DNA of 64,000 bases from Hyphomicrobiales bacterium (GTDB lineage: Bacteria > Pseudomonadota > Alphaproteobacteria > Rhizobiales > Rhizobiaceae), in NCBI GenBank assembly GCA_900465675.1, contig UBJR01000013.1, positions 62,001-126,000 of the forward strand, read 5' to 3'. The notes under the pieces were generated by a model. The model did not search any database. It was not told the origin of the DNA and saw only the letters and a list, made by a program, of their open reading frames with translations. A program made the translations under genes and the position numbers. Positions 49,162 through 57,405 of this stretch are shown piece after piece; the stretch's first letter is position 1, and the number at the start of each line of letters is the position of its first letter.

Positions 49162-51009
49162 TTAACGGATGCTGATGCCGATGCGCCCCGTCTCCGGGAA
49201 GCGTTCTGCAAAGCTGTTGGCCTTGGCACTGTCCATCGCCAGACGGGGCGACTGGTGGCGCTGCTGACCTGGCTTCGGGATCATTTCGAGGATGGTCCGG
49301 TAGGCGGAGGGGTGGACATCCTTGACCGAGCGGCCCTGAGCCTCGATAGCAGCCTTGTAGACGTCGCCGGCAGAGTCGAAAGCGACAGCGAGATCACCGA
49401 CCCACGGGCGAACAAAGCGCTCTGCTTCGCGGATGTCCGCCTGATGCTTGCGTTCGTTGGCGACCGCGGAGGAAACGGACGTCTTGATGGCGGCGTCCAT
49501 GGCTTCCTTCGAGACGCTCTCGTCGTCAGCCTTGCCGTCGTCATCATCTTCATCGTCGGCCTTCTTCTTGGCCTCTGCTTCCTCGTCTTCAGCCTTCTTC
49601 TTGGCTTCTTCCGCAGCTTCGTCGTCCGCCTTCTTTTTGGCGTCGTCGTCTTCGTCGTTGGCCTTGCCAGCGGTCAGCATCTCGTCGATGGCCTTGAAGT
49701 CCTCGGCCGAGACCTTTTCCTTGATACGCTCCATCAGGCCTTCATCTCGGGCCCGATCCTTTGCCTTTGCAGCCATCGTTGGCTCCTTCTCTTCGTCATG
49801 GGCCGGGGCCCGTTTAACCCCGCCAGCCGGGAGGCCGCTGTTGGGAGTGGTTGCCGCCAAGCCGGCGGGAAGATTGTCCTGGACGAGGACGTCACCGCCC
49901 GCCCTGCCCTTCTCGACGAGGGCGACGTGGTTGGCCCGTATCTCTGTCATGCGCCCGTCGAAGTTCTGGCCATCGGGGCCGACACCGGGAGACATGACCG
50001 GGACATACCGATAGGAGCTCGACAGCTCGCGCTGTTCGCCGCTCTCGATGAGACTGATCGCCTCGCCGTCCCAGATGGTCAGCGGGGCTTTGAGATACGG
50101 CGGATCGAACACGACGCCGTCGCCGATCGCGCCCACCACGATCTCGCGCGGATGCTGGTCGGCCTTGACGCCTTTGTGGATGATCAGCACCGGCTTGCCG
50201 GCGAACGTCTCAGCGCCTTTTGCAAGCTCTTCCGGGTCACGGTAGAGATTGTAGACGCGCTCAGGTTCGAGCCCGAGGGACTGCCATCCGGGAATTTCCT
50301 TGCCGAAGTAGGGGCAGACGTTTGCCTTCGAGATCGGCGTGATTTCCACTCGCAGATGACCGTCGGCGTCCTTGGAGCGGACTGACGCCCGATCGAGGGC
50401 GAAACCATCGCTGGCGTGCCCTGCCTCGACGTCGTCCTCTACTATCCATTTCAGAAAGCCGTCCCGCAGCACCGCCCAGTCCTCGGGTGTCATGTCGGCC
50501 GTGATGCCGAGTTGGTTGTTCAACGTCTGGCGCACCGACGGATGCATCGGCTCCGGGAGTTGATCCATCGGGCACCAGGCGAAGCCGGAATGCTCCTCGT
50601 TCAGATCGGGAACGAATTTCGCCGGCACGATCTGGGCGAACGTGTAGAACGCCATCCTGTTTGGCGTCAGGCACACATCCAGCAACTTCATGGTGTGGGC
50701 GCTTTCGGGGATGACCTTCATCTCCTCGTGCGCTTCGCGGTCGGCGGTCTGTTCCGGCGTTTCTCCGGCCTCACCCTTGCCACCAGGAAGAGCCCAATGG
50801 CCGGCGTAGTTCGTTTCGGTCGAGGACCGGCGCAGGAGCAGCACATCGCCATCGGGGGCAACGTAAAGGATGCCGGCGGCGATACCTGCGGTGGCGTCTT
50901 CTGCAACGAATTCCTTGCCTACACTCTGTGGAATGCCCAGCGTGCTGTGTCCGGCCGCCGCAGCGAACATGGCTTTGCTCTGCGCGGCTGATACAGGCGG
51001 CATTGGCAT
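49162..51009 (-). CDS. NUDIX hydrolase-DUF2213 fusion, probable prohead protease/scaffold
   Basis: A 615-residue multidomain protein. Residues 1-35 (SAAQSKAMFAAAAGHSTLGI, PQSVGKEF) form a short phage-type leader. Residues about 40-175 are a NUDIX domain with the box GKGEAGETPEQTADREAHEE (G77 to E96); the box Gly after EExx is replaced by Lys. Residues about 190-385 are DUF2213 (GWQSLGLEPERVYNLYRDPE, GKPVLIIHKGVKADQHP, GEQRELSSSYRYVPVM). Residues 450-505 are a Lys/Asp/Glu/Ala-rich coiled region typical of scaffolds. The gene lies immediately before the capsid genes. An alternative ATG at 51003 has better spacing to gaggg. Confidence 0.85.
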   Translation of the reverse strand: MPMPPVSAAQSKAMFAAAAGHSTLGIPQSVGKEFVAEDATAGIAAGILYVAPDGDVLLLRRSSTETNYAGHWALPGGKGEAGETPEQTADREAHEEMKVIPESAHTMKLLDVCLTPNRMAFYTFAQIVPAKFVPDLNEEHSGFAWCPMDQLPEPMHPSVRQTLNNQLGITADMTPEDWAVLRDGFLKWIVEDDVEAGHASDGFALDRASVRSKDADGHLRVEITPISKANVCPYFGKEIPGWQSLGLEPERVYNLYRDPEELAKGAETFAGKPVLIIHKGVKADQHPREIVVGAIGDGVVFDPPYLKAPLTIWDGEAISLIESGEQRELSSSYRYVPVMSPGVGPDGQNFDGRMTEIRANHVALVEKGRAGGDVLVQDNLPAGLAATTPNSGLPAGGVKRAPAHDEEKEPTMAAKAKDRARDEGLMERIKEKVSAEDFKAIDEMLTAGKANDEDDDAKKKADDEAAEEAKKKAEDEEAEAKKKADDEDDDDGKADDESVSKEAMDAAIKTSVSSAVANERKHQADIREAERFVRPWVGDLAVAFDSAGDVYKAAIEAQGRSVKDVHPSAYRTILEMIPKPGQQRHQSPRLAMDSAKANSFAERFPETGRIGISIR

Positions 51010-51036
51010 TCCCTCAAATTGTCGGATGATCAGTTT

Positions 51037-51243
51037 CTAGATGCCTGCCTCAAAAGCGGCAGTCGTCTGCGCTCGCCATGTGGCACGCTCTTCGTCAGTT
51101 GGTCCGCGAGTGACGCAAATTGAAAGCTTCTCAAGGGTTCGCATCAATTGCCTAGCGAGCATCGCCATATCGTCATCCGGATCAGCGTTCGGCCTGTCGA
51201 GCACCTTGTCAGCAAGAAGGTAAGCATGCGTGAGCTCGTCCAT
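51037..51243 (-). CDS. Small helical hypothetical protein
   Basis: A 68-residue protein, MDELTHAYLLADKVLDRPNA, then DDMAMLARQLMRTLEKLSI and a polar end with RATWRAQTTAAFEAGI. Mostly alpha-helical, no domain recognised. The start at 51243 is preferred to the frame beginning at 51303. It lies between the morphogenesis genes and the NUDIX-DUF2213 gene. Confidence 0.55.
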   Translation of the reverse strand: MDELTHAYLLADKVLDRPNADPDDDMAMLARQLMRTLEKLSICVTRGPTDEERATWRAQTTAAFEAGI

Positions 51244-51268
51244 CACAATAGCCTCGAATGTGCTGACC

Positions 51269-51454
51269 TTACTCGGCCAACGACTTGACGACGTCCCCGG
51301 CATCCTTGGCGAGGCGCTTCACCTTCGTCACTGTGTACGGCTCGTCCTTGTCCACCAGTGCGCCGCCAAGCGTCACAACATCGACGGCCACTGACACAGG
51401 AAGCGTGACGACATCAACTGCGGCACGCGCGGTGCGAGAGAAGAATTCGAGCAT
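51269..51454 (-). CDS. Small amphipathic protein coupled to the GpF-like gene
   Basis: A 61-residue protein: MLEFFSRTARAAVDVVTLPV, SVAVDVVTLGGALVDKDE and TVTKVKRLAKDAGDVVKSLA. The middle is an amphipathic to hydrophobic helix, with a basic helix after it. I recall similar short proteins in other phages, but no function. Its ATG overlaps the stop of the GpF-like gene by one base (TAATG). Confidence 0.6.
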   Translation of the reverse strand: MLEFFSRTARAAVDVVTLPVSVAVDVVTLGGALVDKDEPYTVTKVKRLAKDAGDVVKSLAE

Positions 51455-52299
51455 TACGAAAATCCCTTTACGACTGGTTTTCCGACGCACTTACAGTTGG
51501 GCAGTTCGCCCGGCTGGATGTATCGGCGCACCTTTGGATCTGGATCGAACCAGCCCTTGGCGACCCTGTAGCGCGTGCGCTCCTGGCCAGCCTTCACATG
51601 CGTGGGGCGCTTGGTCTTGCCGGCATGCGAGTGAAGCCATTCGGCTTCGTCGATGCCAGCTTCGCCCAGGCGAGCTCGGTTGAAAGCGCTGGTGGCCTTC
51701 TCGTTCTGGTCCCGTGCGATGAAGTCCGCACGCCGCCGGGTGATCCCGAACCGCGCCTGCAGATCTTTCGAGAGCTGGCCCATATCGCGCCCGGTCTGCA
51801 CCGATCGCATGACCATGCCTTCCATCTCAGTGAAATACTGGGACGGGATGCTCTTGATCAGGCTGACGTTCTGGTTGACGGTGGCGTCGAGCACGTCCCT
51901 CATCACCGGCGTCATCTGGAAGTCGATGGCGATCCCACCGTCTTTCAAGATTTTCTTCAGCTGGTCCGTCGATCTTTTCTCTACCGCGTGGCCGAACCAC
52001 TCAGCGAGCTTGACCGAAGCGACGTCGAATTTCTCGATCCAGCGGTCCGCCAGTTCCTTCATGGTCCTGCGCAGCGCATCTGCCGGCGTCTCGTCCATCG
52101 CCATTCTCGGCTCGTTCTTCCGATACGAAGCCTTGAGGAAATAGACCACGCTGGCCTGCATTTCGGAGATGAGCCTGTCGAGCTTGCGCTGGTATTCAGC
52201 CGTCAGTGCCGCGCTGGGGCGGACGGGCTTCAGGACCTTCTCGGCCCTGTCCCTTTTCCTGCGTTCCGTGCTGGCCATCTTCAGGCTTTCGTTCAACAA
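51454..52299 (-). CDS. Minor head / head morphogenesis protein (Mu GpF-like)
   Basis: A 281-residue protein. The C-terminal 130 residues show the GpF/phage_Mu_F pattern: YFTEMEGMVMRSVQTGRDMG, QLSKDLQARFGITRRRADFI, ARDQNEKATSAFNRARLGEA, GIDEAEWLHSHAGKTKRPTH and the closing GELPNCKCVGKPVV with two Cys. The N-terminal half is helical. It is packaged with the portal and probably aids capsid assembly or DNA injection. A TTG start at 52299 behind GGAGA is chosen; ATG at 52278 (MASTERRKRD) is the alternative, with no ribosome-binding site. Confidence 0.85.
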   Translation of the reverse strand: MLNESLKMASTERRKRDRAEKVLKPVRPSAALTAEYQRKLDRLISEMQASVVYFLKASYRKNEPRMAMDETPADALRRTMKELADRWIEKFDVASVKLAEWFGHAVEKRSTDQLKKILKDGGIAIDFQMTPVMRDVLDATVNQNVSLIKSIPSQYFTEMEGMVMRSVQTGRDMGQLSKDLQARFGITRRRADFIARDQNEKATSAFNRARLGEAGIDEAEWLHSHAGKTKRPTHVKAGQERTRYRVAKGWFDPDPKVRRYIQPGELPNCKCVGKPVVKGFS

Positions 52300-52379
52300 G
52301 GCTCTCCGGCATCTCCCTTTCGGGAGACCGGCGCGCGTTGATGATGTCCCAGAGGAGAAGTTTGATCACTTCGGTTCAA

Positions 52380-54005
52380 TCACTCGGCGGCTTCCTTATC
52401 GAACAGCCCATTGATCGGATGGCCGCCTTTCGGCTCAAGGCCTTCTTCCTCCTCATCGAGAAGATCAGGCGCATCATCCGCATCTGCGGGGCTCAGGTTC
52501 TGATACAGGCTATCCGGATCGTTGGCCAGCCGGCCGCGCACCTCATCGGGCGATACCACGCCCTCATCGATGTAGATCTGATCTGTCTCTGCTTCTGCCT
52601 TGCGCGCTTCTGCCAATTCCTTCTCGGTCAGCGAGAACAACGGCTCGAACTGAAAAACGATCGCGTCGTCCACCTCACCGAAGAGGGAAAGCTGGACGAA
52701 GTCGATCACCTTCGTCAGGTTGTCGCGGAAGAATGCTTCCTGGTACGCGCCGATCGTATCGTAAAACACCCGGATTTCACCCTCAGACGAGGCGTTGAGA
52801 CCGGATGGCGTGATGCCAAGCAGCTTGATCAGAGGGATGCCCGAGACGGCCGCCATGTGCTCTTGCGATTGGGCCTGAAGCGCGTCCAGGCTGGTTAGCG
52901 GCGCGGAGACGTTGTCAAACTCCTCCTCGTTCTTGTCGACCATGAACAACCCGCGGTTATTGCGCAGGTTGTTGAACAGCGCAGCGCGGGCCATTTCCGC
53001 TTCCATGCCGCCGCCCTGCAGGACCGAGGACATATTCGTCTTCAGCACGAACACCGAGAACGCCGAGATAATGTCGTTGACGCTCTGGCGGGTCTGCAAC
53101 CAGTTATCCACGTAGGGCTTGGCCATCTGGGTCATGGCCAGTCCGCCGAAGGAATATGCCGGCTTCAGCAGATCCGGAACCGGGCGCCCAATGAACGGCA
53201 GCAGGCGCGAGACGTGAACCTGCTTGCCCATCACGAACCACATGTCCGGATTGTACCAGTCGGCTTTGAGCGGATCGTTCGAATTGTAGTTGGTCGGGTA
53301 GGTCCAGACTGCTTCGACGGCTCGCAGCGCCATGACTGGCTTCTTCTCGCTCACCTTCGCCTTGCTGGTCTTGTCCTTGCCGTCACCGATCGAAAGCTTG
53401 AGCTCAACCGGATCGTCCGAATCCCCCGTGTCAATGTAGAGGTGAGCACGGCCGAAGAAGCCATCCTGCTCGGCGATGGCCTTGAAGACCTCGCGGACGT
53501 TGAGCCTGTCCATCTCCTGGACGATCTTGGCAATCTTGTCGGCGCGGGCTTCGTCGTTCTTGTTGTCGTCATCGCCATCGTCTGCCGAGGTGATGCGAAT
53601 CCACTTGCGCGTCATCTCCTGCGCAATGGTCTCGACGATACGTCGATACTCCGGCCGCTGGGCTAGCTCGGCCAGGTACGGGTAGCCGAGGAACTCCAGA
53701 CCCTCGGTGAAGGCGTATCCGTTCGGCCCCCAATACGATCCGGCCCATGTCGATGCCGCCGCGATGTTACTGTCCATCGCCAGTTCCGGCAGCTCCTGCG
53801 CCTCCATCTGCGCCTTGACGAAGGGAGGTACCACCGCCGGCTTGAACGGCTTGGGCTGCGGCTCACCGTTGTTCAGTGAGCGCCCGACGGCCAACTCCGA
53901 TATGCGCATCACCTGACGCTCGGGCTTCGCTTCCACGGGCTTCTCTACCGGAATGGCAGTCTTACCCGTCAGTCTAGCCCACAGGCCGCGCTTACGTTCC
54001 GTCAT
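52380..54005 (-). CDS. Portal protein (DUF1073 family)
   Basis: A 541-residue portal. Motifs: IAAASTWAGSYWGPNGYAFT, FLGYPYLAELAQRPEYRRIV, ETIAQEMTRKWIRITSAD, VHVSRLLPFIGRPVPDLLKP, AYSFGGLAMTQMAKPYVDNW, LQGGGMEAEMARAALFNNLR and GITPSGLNASSEGEIRVFYD. These match DUF1073 portals of myoviruses. Dodecamers form the DNA-packaging vertex. Its ATG overlaps the terL stop by 4 bp (ATGA). The acidic C-terminal tail (DADDAPDLLDEEEEGLEPKG) is normal for portals. Confidence 0.92.
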   Translation of the reverse strand: MTERKRGLWARLTGKTAIPVEKPVEAKPERQVMRISELAVGRSLNNGEPQPKPFKPAVVPPFVKAQMEAQELPELAMDSNIAAASTWAGSYWGPNGYAFTEGLEFLGYPYLAELAQRPEYRRIVETIAQEMTRKWIRITSADDGDDDNKNDEARADKIAKIVQEMDRLNVREVFKAIAEQDGFFGRAHLYIDTGDSDDPVELKLSIGDGKDKTSKAKVSEKKPVMALRAVEAVWTYPTNYNSNDPLKADWYNPDMWFVMGKQVHVSRLLPFIGRPVPDLLKPAYSFGGLAMTQMAKPYVDNWLQTRQSVNDIISAFSVFVLKTNMSSVLQGGGMEAEMARAALFNNLRNNRGLFMVDKNEEEFDNVSAPLTSLDALQAQSQEHMAAVSGIPLIKLLGITPSGLNASSEGEIRVFYDTIGAYQEAFFRDNLTKVIDFVQLSLFGEVDDAIVFQFEPLFSLTEKELAEARKAEAETDQIYIDEGVVSPDEVRGRLANDPDSLYQNLSPADADDAPDLLDEEEEGLEPKGGHPINGLFDKEAAE

Positions 54006-55567
54006 CGGCCCATCGGTCTCATCTGTGAGGCGTTGATGGCCTCTTGCGAAATTTTCATCGGCGACCGCCCAAGCGCCAGCTCATTGAGAGCATCAGCGAA
54101 GGCGTCCACCTGGTCATCGAATTTAGCATTGGGGAACGAGCACACCTCATCGAGGAAGGCTTCATTCCATGGACCGCGGACAAGCTTCACGTTGCCCGCT
54201 TCCGCTTGGGCGGATGCAGGTCGGGCGCGCGTCGCCTTGTCGCCGGTAATCGTCTCGACCTTCACGTTGTAGCCGGCCAGCAGCTTGACCTTCGTGGCAG
54301 CATCCGACTTGCCAGCGGCGCCAGGGTCTTGCGGCATGCGGATCGTGACCGGTATGCCGTCCTGCGATGCTGTGTTCTTCAGCGTCTTCTCGACATCGGA
54401 CGGCGACCATCGATCGCGGCGCACATCCTCGACGTAGAATGTCCCGTTGATGTGCAGCATCTTGAGGCCGACGGTCCAGTCAGGCTGTTGCCCCGGCTTC
54501 GGCTTGGACGCCGCGAAGTCCCATGCCCTGCAGCGCTTGCCACCTGACGGCACTGCGTCGACGATCTCGAAGTCCGAGCGCTGGAACATACCGCCGGAAC
54601 GCGGTGTTGGCCGCTGCTGATATTGACCGGCATAGGCATACGAACCCTTGGCTTTCTTGAGCCTTTCGATCTCGGTGCGCGGGAAGCGCTCCTCGAACAG
54701 CAGCTCGCCTTCCTGGGTGCGGGGATCTTCGAAGAAGACTTCCCCGTCCACGATAGTCTTGCAGGCCCTATCCGGCTCGAACTCCATCGGGAGGTTCAGG
54801 TGGATGAAGCCGATATCGAGTTCCAGCGCGACCGCTGCCACGTCCTGGGCGTGAAGACGCTGCATGATGATGACGATGGCCGATGAGGTCACATCGTTCA
54901 AACGGTCTGAAATACCCTCTCGGAAGATACGAACCGCAGTCTGGCGCTCAGTGTCGCTTTCCGCCGTCTCTGTGGAATGCGGATCGTCGATCTTCACCCG
55001 GTCGCCACGGCCGCCGGTCATTGAACTGAATGGGCGAGCTTCGCTGAAGCCGTTGCCCGTGTTTTCGAACTTGCCCTTCGAGTTCTGATCGTCGCGCAGC
55101 TTGAGATGCCACAGCGTCTGGAACTTCGGGCTCTCCACCAGCCGGCGGAGCTTGATGTTATCGCGCAGCACGTTCGGCTGGCTGTATGAGGTCGCGAGAA
55201 CCTGAATATCCGGCCGCTCGCACGGTCCCCACTCCCAGGCGGTCCAGAAGACCATCAGGAGCGATTTCATCATCCCCGGCGGGACGGTCATCATCAGGAA
55301 CTGGATACGACCGTCGGTGACCGCCTCCAGATGACTGCACATCGCGCGCAGCGCCCATCCGAACTTCAGCTCACGCTTCGGTTCCAGAACAGCCCAGAAC
55401 TCGGTAATGAACCCTTCGAGCGTTCGGCAGCGTTCCCGAATCCGTTCAGCGTTTAGCCGTGTCTGCTCCTGCTCGGCGAGTTCAGCTCTCCGCTTCCTCT
55501 CCGCCCGGATCGCCCTCATCATCTCCGCTGGCGGCGGCAAGCGGGCCGAAGATGGCTTCGAGTGCAT
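54002..55567 (-). CDS. Terminase large subunit
   Basis: A 521-residue packaging motor. The ATPase part shows a Walker A-like QFLMMTVPPGMMKSLLMVFW near residue 90-108, RGDRVKIDDPHSTETAESD with the Walker B acidic pair, and SAIVIIMQRLHAQD with a coupling-like region. The nuclease part has CRAWDFAASKPKPGQQPDW and NAKFDDQVDAFADAL with metal-binding Asp residues. It cleaves and pumps DNA into the prohead. The gene overlaps terS by 86 bp when the first ATG (55567) is used; an ATG at 55522 would reduce this. Confidence 0.93.
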   Translation of the reverse strand: MHSKPSSARLPPPAEMMRAIRAERKRRAELAEQEQTRLNAERIRERCRTLEGFITEFWAVLEPKRELKFGWALRAMCSHLEAVTDGRIQFLMMTVPPGMMKSLLMVFWTAWEWGPCERPDIQVLATSYSQPNVLRDNIKLRRLVESPKFQTLWHLKLRDDQNSKGKFENTGNGFSEARPFSSMTGGRGDRVKIDDPHSTETAESDTERQTAVRIFREGISDRLNDVTSSAIVIIMQRLHAQDVAAVALELDIGFIHLNLPMEFEPDRACKTIVDGEVFFEDPRTQEGELLFEERFPRTEIERLKKAKGSYAYAGQYQQRPTPRSGGMFQRSDFEIVDAVPSGGKRCRAWDFAASKPKPGQQPDWTVGLKMLHINGTFYVEDVRRDRWSPSDVEKTLKNTASQDGIPVTIRMPQDPGAAGKSDAATKVKLLAGYNVKVETITGDKATRARPASAQAEAGNVKLVRGPWNEAFLDEVCSFPNAKFDDQVDAFADALNELALGRSPMKISQEAINASQMRPMGR

Positions 55568-55964
55568 TGAGCTGATCTTCCGTCGCTTTCGTCAGGTCGA
55601 CTGTCGTCTGGATCGGACCACCGTTTGGCCCAGACACTTCCCGCTTTGTCGGGGCATAACTGCCTTGCATCTTGTTCGCCTCGGCAATCGCAGAGATGGC
55701 GATACGCGCGTCTTTCTCCGCTTCCCGGTCAAAGATGGTCTTGAGGGCCGAAAGCCTGTCAGCGGCCGTCCATTCGGCTTTCTTTTCGACTTTCTGCTGT
55801 GCCTTGGCGATAGCTGCAGCTATGTCAGGTTTTGTTAGGTTCTCCGACCCGACACTGCGCGCCGTCTTGGCGCTGTACCCAGCCCTGATTGCCGCTTGCG
55901 TTGCATTCAGATCGATCAGGTACTCGGCGACGAACCGCCTCTGCTTTTCACTCAGCTTAGGCAT
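55482..55964 (-). CDS. Terminase small subunit
   Basis: A 160-residue terminase_2 family protein: KLSEKQRRFVAEYLIDLNAT, QAAIRAGYSAKTARSVGSEN and LTKPDIAAAIAKAQQKVEKK contain the DNA-binding HTH, and the central TAADRLSALKTIFDREAEKD forms the oligomerisation helix. The C-terminus is acidic. It recognises the packaging start on phage DNA. Located directly upstream of terL. The ATG follows cgcctaagctgag-type sequence with no strong site visible. Confidence 0.9.
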   Translation of the reverse strand: MPKLSEKQRRFVAEYLIDLNATQAAIRAGYSAKTARSVGSENLTKPDIAAAIAKAQQKVEKKAEWTAADRLSALKTIFDREAEKDARIAISAIAEANKMQGSYAPTKREVSGPNGGPIQTTVDLTKATEDQLNALEAIFGPLAAASGDDEGDPGGEEAES

Positions 55965-55973
55965 GGGGGCTTT

Positions 55974-56096
55974 CTACTTCAAAGCCCGCCATATCCCCTC
56001 ACCGGGCGGCTGGTACGACTGGCAGGCCACGAGAACCGAGAACATCATACCCGCGACAGCGATGGCGCTGAGCGTACCGATCATCTTGCGGCTCAT
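55974..56096 (-). CDS. Tiny phage lipoprotein
   Basis: A 40-residue peptide: MSRKMIGTLSAIAVAGMMFS and a lipobox LVAC at residues 22-25, then a short polar tail QSYQPPGEGIWRALK. It is probably lipidated and exposed at the membrane. It begins upstream of terS with a small gap; the ribosome-binding site is ggggttaccacg-like and moderate. Function unknown. Confidence 0.55.
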   Translation of the reverse strand: MSRKMIGTLSAIAVAGMMFSVLVACQSYQPPGEGIWRALK

Positions 56097-56108
56097 CGTG
56101 GTAACCCC

Positions 56109-56414
56109 TCAGTTCAGCAGCACGAAGGTCAGCTCGTGCTTGGCGATGTAGAAGAAAACGTCGGAGCGGTTCTCGCTGAACATCTCCAGATCGCCGTCGG
56201 CGTCGATCAGGGCGAAGCCGGGCGTTCCGTCTTCAGTGGTGGCCTGGCGCATGTAGACGCAGCGATCGAGGGCCGCGAAGGCTGCAGACCCTCCAGAATA
56301 GAGGGGTTTGCCATCGGCTATATCCGGCCCATCAGGACGAGAACGATGATGATGACGAGCACCAGGACGAGGCCGCCGGACGGGCCATAACCCCAGCCCG
56401 CAGAGTGCGGCCAA
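56109..56414 (-). CDS. Doubtful frame with a DUF1150-like C-terminus
   Basis: The C-terminal 60 residues (ALDRCVYMRQATTEDGTPGF, ALIDADGDLEMFSENRSD, IAKHELTFVLLN) look like a real folded domain similar to DUF1150 proteins of Rhizobiales. The only long start (56414) overlaps the DUF3309 gene by 97 bp; the internal ATG at 56252 would give 47 residues. Start and extent are therefore uncertain. Confidence 0.35.
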   Translation of the reverse strand: MAALCGLGLWPVRRPRPGARHHHRSRPDGPDIADGKPLYSGGSAAFAALDRCVYMRQATTEDGTPGFALIDADGDLEMFSENRSDVFFYIAKHELTFVLLN

Positions 56415-56473
56415 GCCGGTACCGCGCCGATCAGCATCAAAATCAGCACGATTAGCAGGATGGTTCCAAGCAT
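56318..56473 (-). CDS. DUF3309 family small membrane protein
   Basis: A 51-residue protein: MLGTILLIVLILMLIGAVPA, WPHSAGWGYGPSGGLVLVLV and IIIVLVLMGRI. Two hydrophobic helices are joined by the Trp/Gly-rich loop that defines DUF3309, a family widespread in proteobacterial genomes and phages, without known function. The start has GAGGAG 6-8 bp upstream. Confidence 0.8.
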   Translation of the reverse strand: MLGTILLIVLILMLIGAVPAWPHSAGWGYGPSGGLVLVLVIIIVLVLMGRI

Positions 56474-56507
56474 CGGGCTACTCCTCTGCGAATTGCGCAA
56501 GATCATT

Positions 56508-56957
56508 TCACTTAGGCGGCCAAGGCATGCCATTTCTTTTGGCGAACTTCCGAACCCTATTGGCAAGGGGTTGGGCGATATCGTGCCACGGTCGATCTAC
56601 GTTCGGCTTTTGATTCCCGTGGACGATCTTAGCGACCTCGACCCAAGGAAGGCCGCTCTCGGCCTTAGTTTCGTACGCCTGTTGGCACTCAGCATCAGTC
56701 GCGGCCCGCTTCTTCGCCAGCGTATTCCATCTATCGATGCTGCTCTTAACGCTCCTGCCGTGAATACGCATGTGGTCGATGCCATCGATCAACACGAGAT
56801 TTTCTGGTTCATCGTTTGAATGGTCGCCGTCCATATGATGGACATGGAAACCATCTCGAAGCCGGTCCGACAACCACGCCTCTGTCCGCTCCGGGTGTGA
56901 AGCAAGCCACGAGTAGTGATAGCTCTGTAGACCTCTGACGCGAACGTTGACGGTCAT
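56508..56957 (-). CDS. HNH endonuclease
   Basis: A 149-residue HNH protein: GFHVHHMDGDHSNDEPENLV and LIDGIDHMRIHG carry the His-His...Asn...His motif. The C-terminal half (SGLPWVEVAKIVHGNQKP, DIAQPLANRVRKFAKRN) has a possible HTH-like helix pair. HNH enzymes beside terminase genes often assist cos or headful cutting; freestanding homing endonucleases are the alternative. The MTVNVRVRG start follows the tiny membrane-peptide gene, which ends 6 bp upstream. Confidence 0.82.
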   Translation of the reverse strand: MTVNVRVRGLQSYHYSWLASHPERTEAWLSDRLRDGFHVHHMDGDHSNDEPENLVLIDGIDHMRIHGRSVKSSIDRWNTLAKKRAATDAECQQAYETKAESGLPWVEVAKIVHGNQKPNVDRPWHDIAQPLANRVRKFAKRNGMPWPPK

Positions 56958-56963
56958 GACAGT

Positions 56964-57044
56964 CTACCAGAACAAGGCGATGAGCGAGACGATGCCGATC
57001 AGCACCAGACCGGCGAGGATCGCGCGTTCGGCTTGGGGCGTCAT
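56964..57044 (-). CDS. 26-residue single-helix membrane peptide
   Basis: MTPQAERAILAGLVLIGIVS then LIALFW: a single hydrophobic helix with a charged start. The ATG is one base past the stop of the gene at 57046-57258, with gagggctga as ribosome-binding site inside that gene's end. The tight spacing supports translation. Function unknown. Confidence 0.5.
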   Translation of the reverse strand: MTPQAERAILAGLVLIGIVSLIALFW

Positions 57045-57045
57045 T

Positions 57046-57258
57046 TCAGCCCTCACTGCCTTCCAGCATGTGCCTTACCATCGCCTCAGCCTGGACGGCG
57101 TTCAGCAGATTGGTGCCCGACGGCTCGTGCTTCATGGGCCACGGGGTGTTCTCGTTGAACTCGCGCTTGAAGCTGATGCCACCATCCGGATTGAAGTTCT
57201 CCGGCAGCTTCCACGACAAGAAGCGATCGACCATGCGTTTGATCTGTTCTTCGGTCAT
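57046..57258 (-). CDS. Small phage protein of unknown function
   Basis: A 70-residue protein: MTEEQIKRMVDRFLSWKLPE, NFNPDGGISFKREFN and AVQAEAMVRHMLEG. It matches short hypothetical proteins widely seen in phages of Rhizobiales and other Proteobacteria (the FLSWKLPxxFxPDGGIxF motif), whose function is unknown to me. The start at 57258 overlaps the upstream stop by 4 bp (ATGA). The C-terminal end is coupled to the membrane peptide. Confidence 0.75.
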   Translation of the reverse strand: MTEEQIKRMVDRFLSWKLPENFNPDGGISFKREFNENTPWPMKHEPSGTNLLNAVQAEAMVRHMLEGSEG

Positions 57259-57404
57259 CTCACACCCGTTTGAGGATCGACCCACCCACTGCCTCGACAT
57301 GGTTGGCATGTGCCGGGTGCGAATGCGCCTCTATCGATCTTGTCTGCTTGTCCTGTCCCTTTGCAGTGGGAGCATATGGCGAGCTTTCGACTTGCGTCGC
57401 TCAT
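57255..57404 (-). CDS. Small zinc-ribbon protein
   Basis: A 49-residue protein with MSDASRKLAICSHCKGTGQA and PGTCQPCRGSGWV: two CxxCxGxG knuckles as in the DnaJ Cys-rich domain, binding one zinc ion. It starts one base after the stop of the DUF2493 gene and overlaps the next gene by 4 bp. Function unknown. Confidence 0.7.
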   Translation of the reverse strand: MSDASRKLAICSHCKGTGQADKIDRGAFAPGTCQPCRGSGWVDPQTGVR

Positions 57405-57405
57405 C

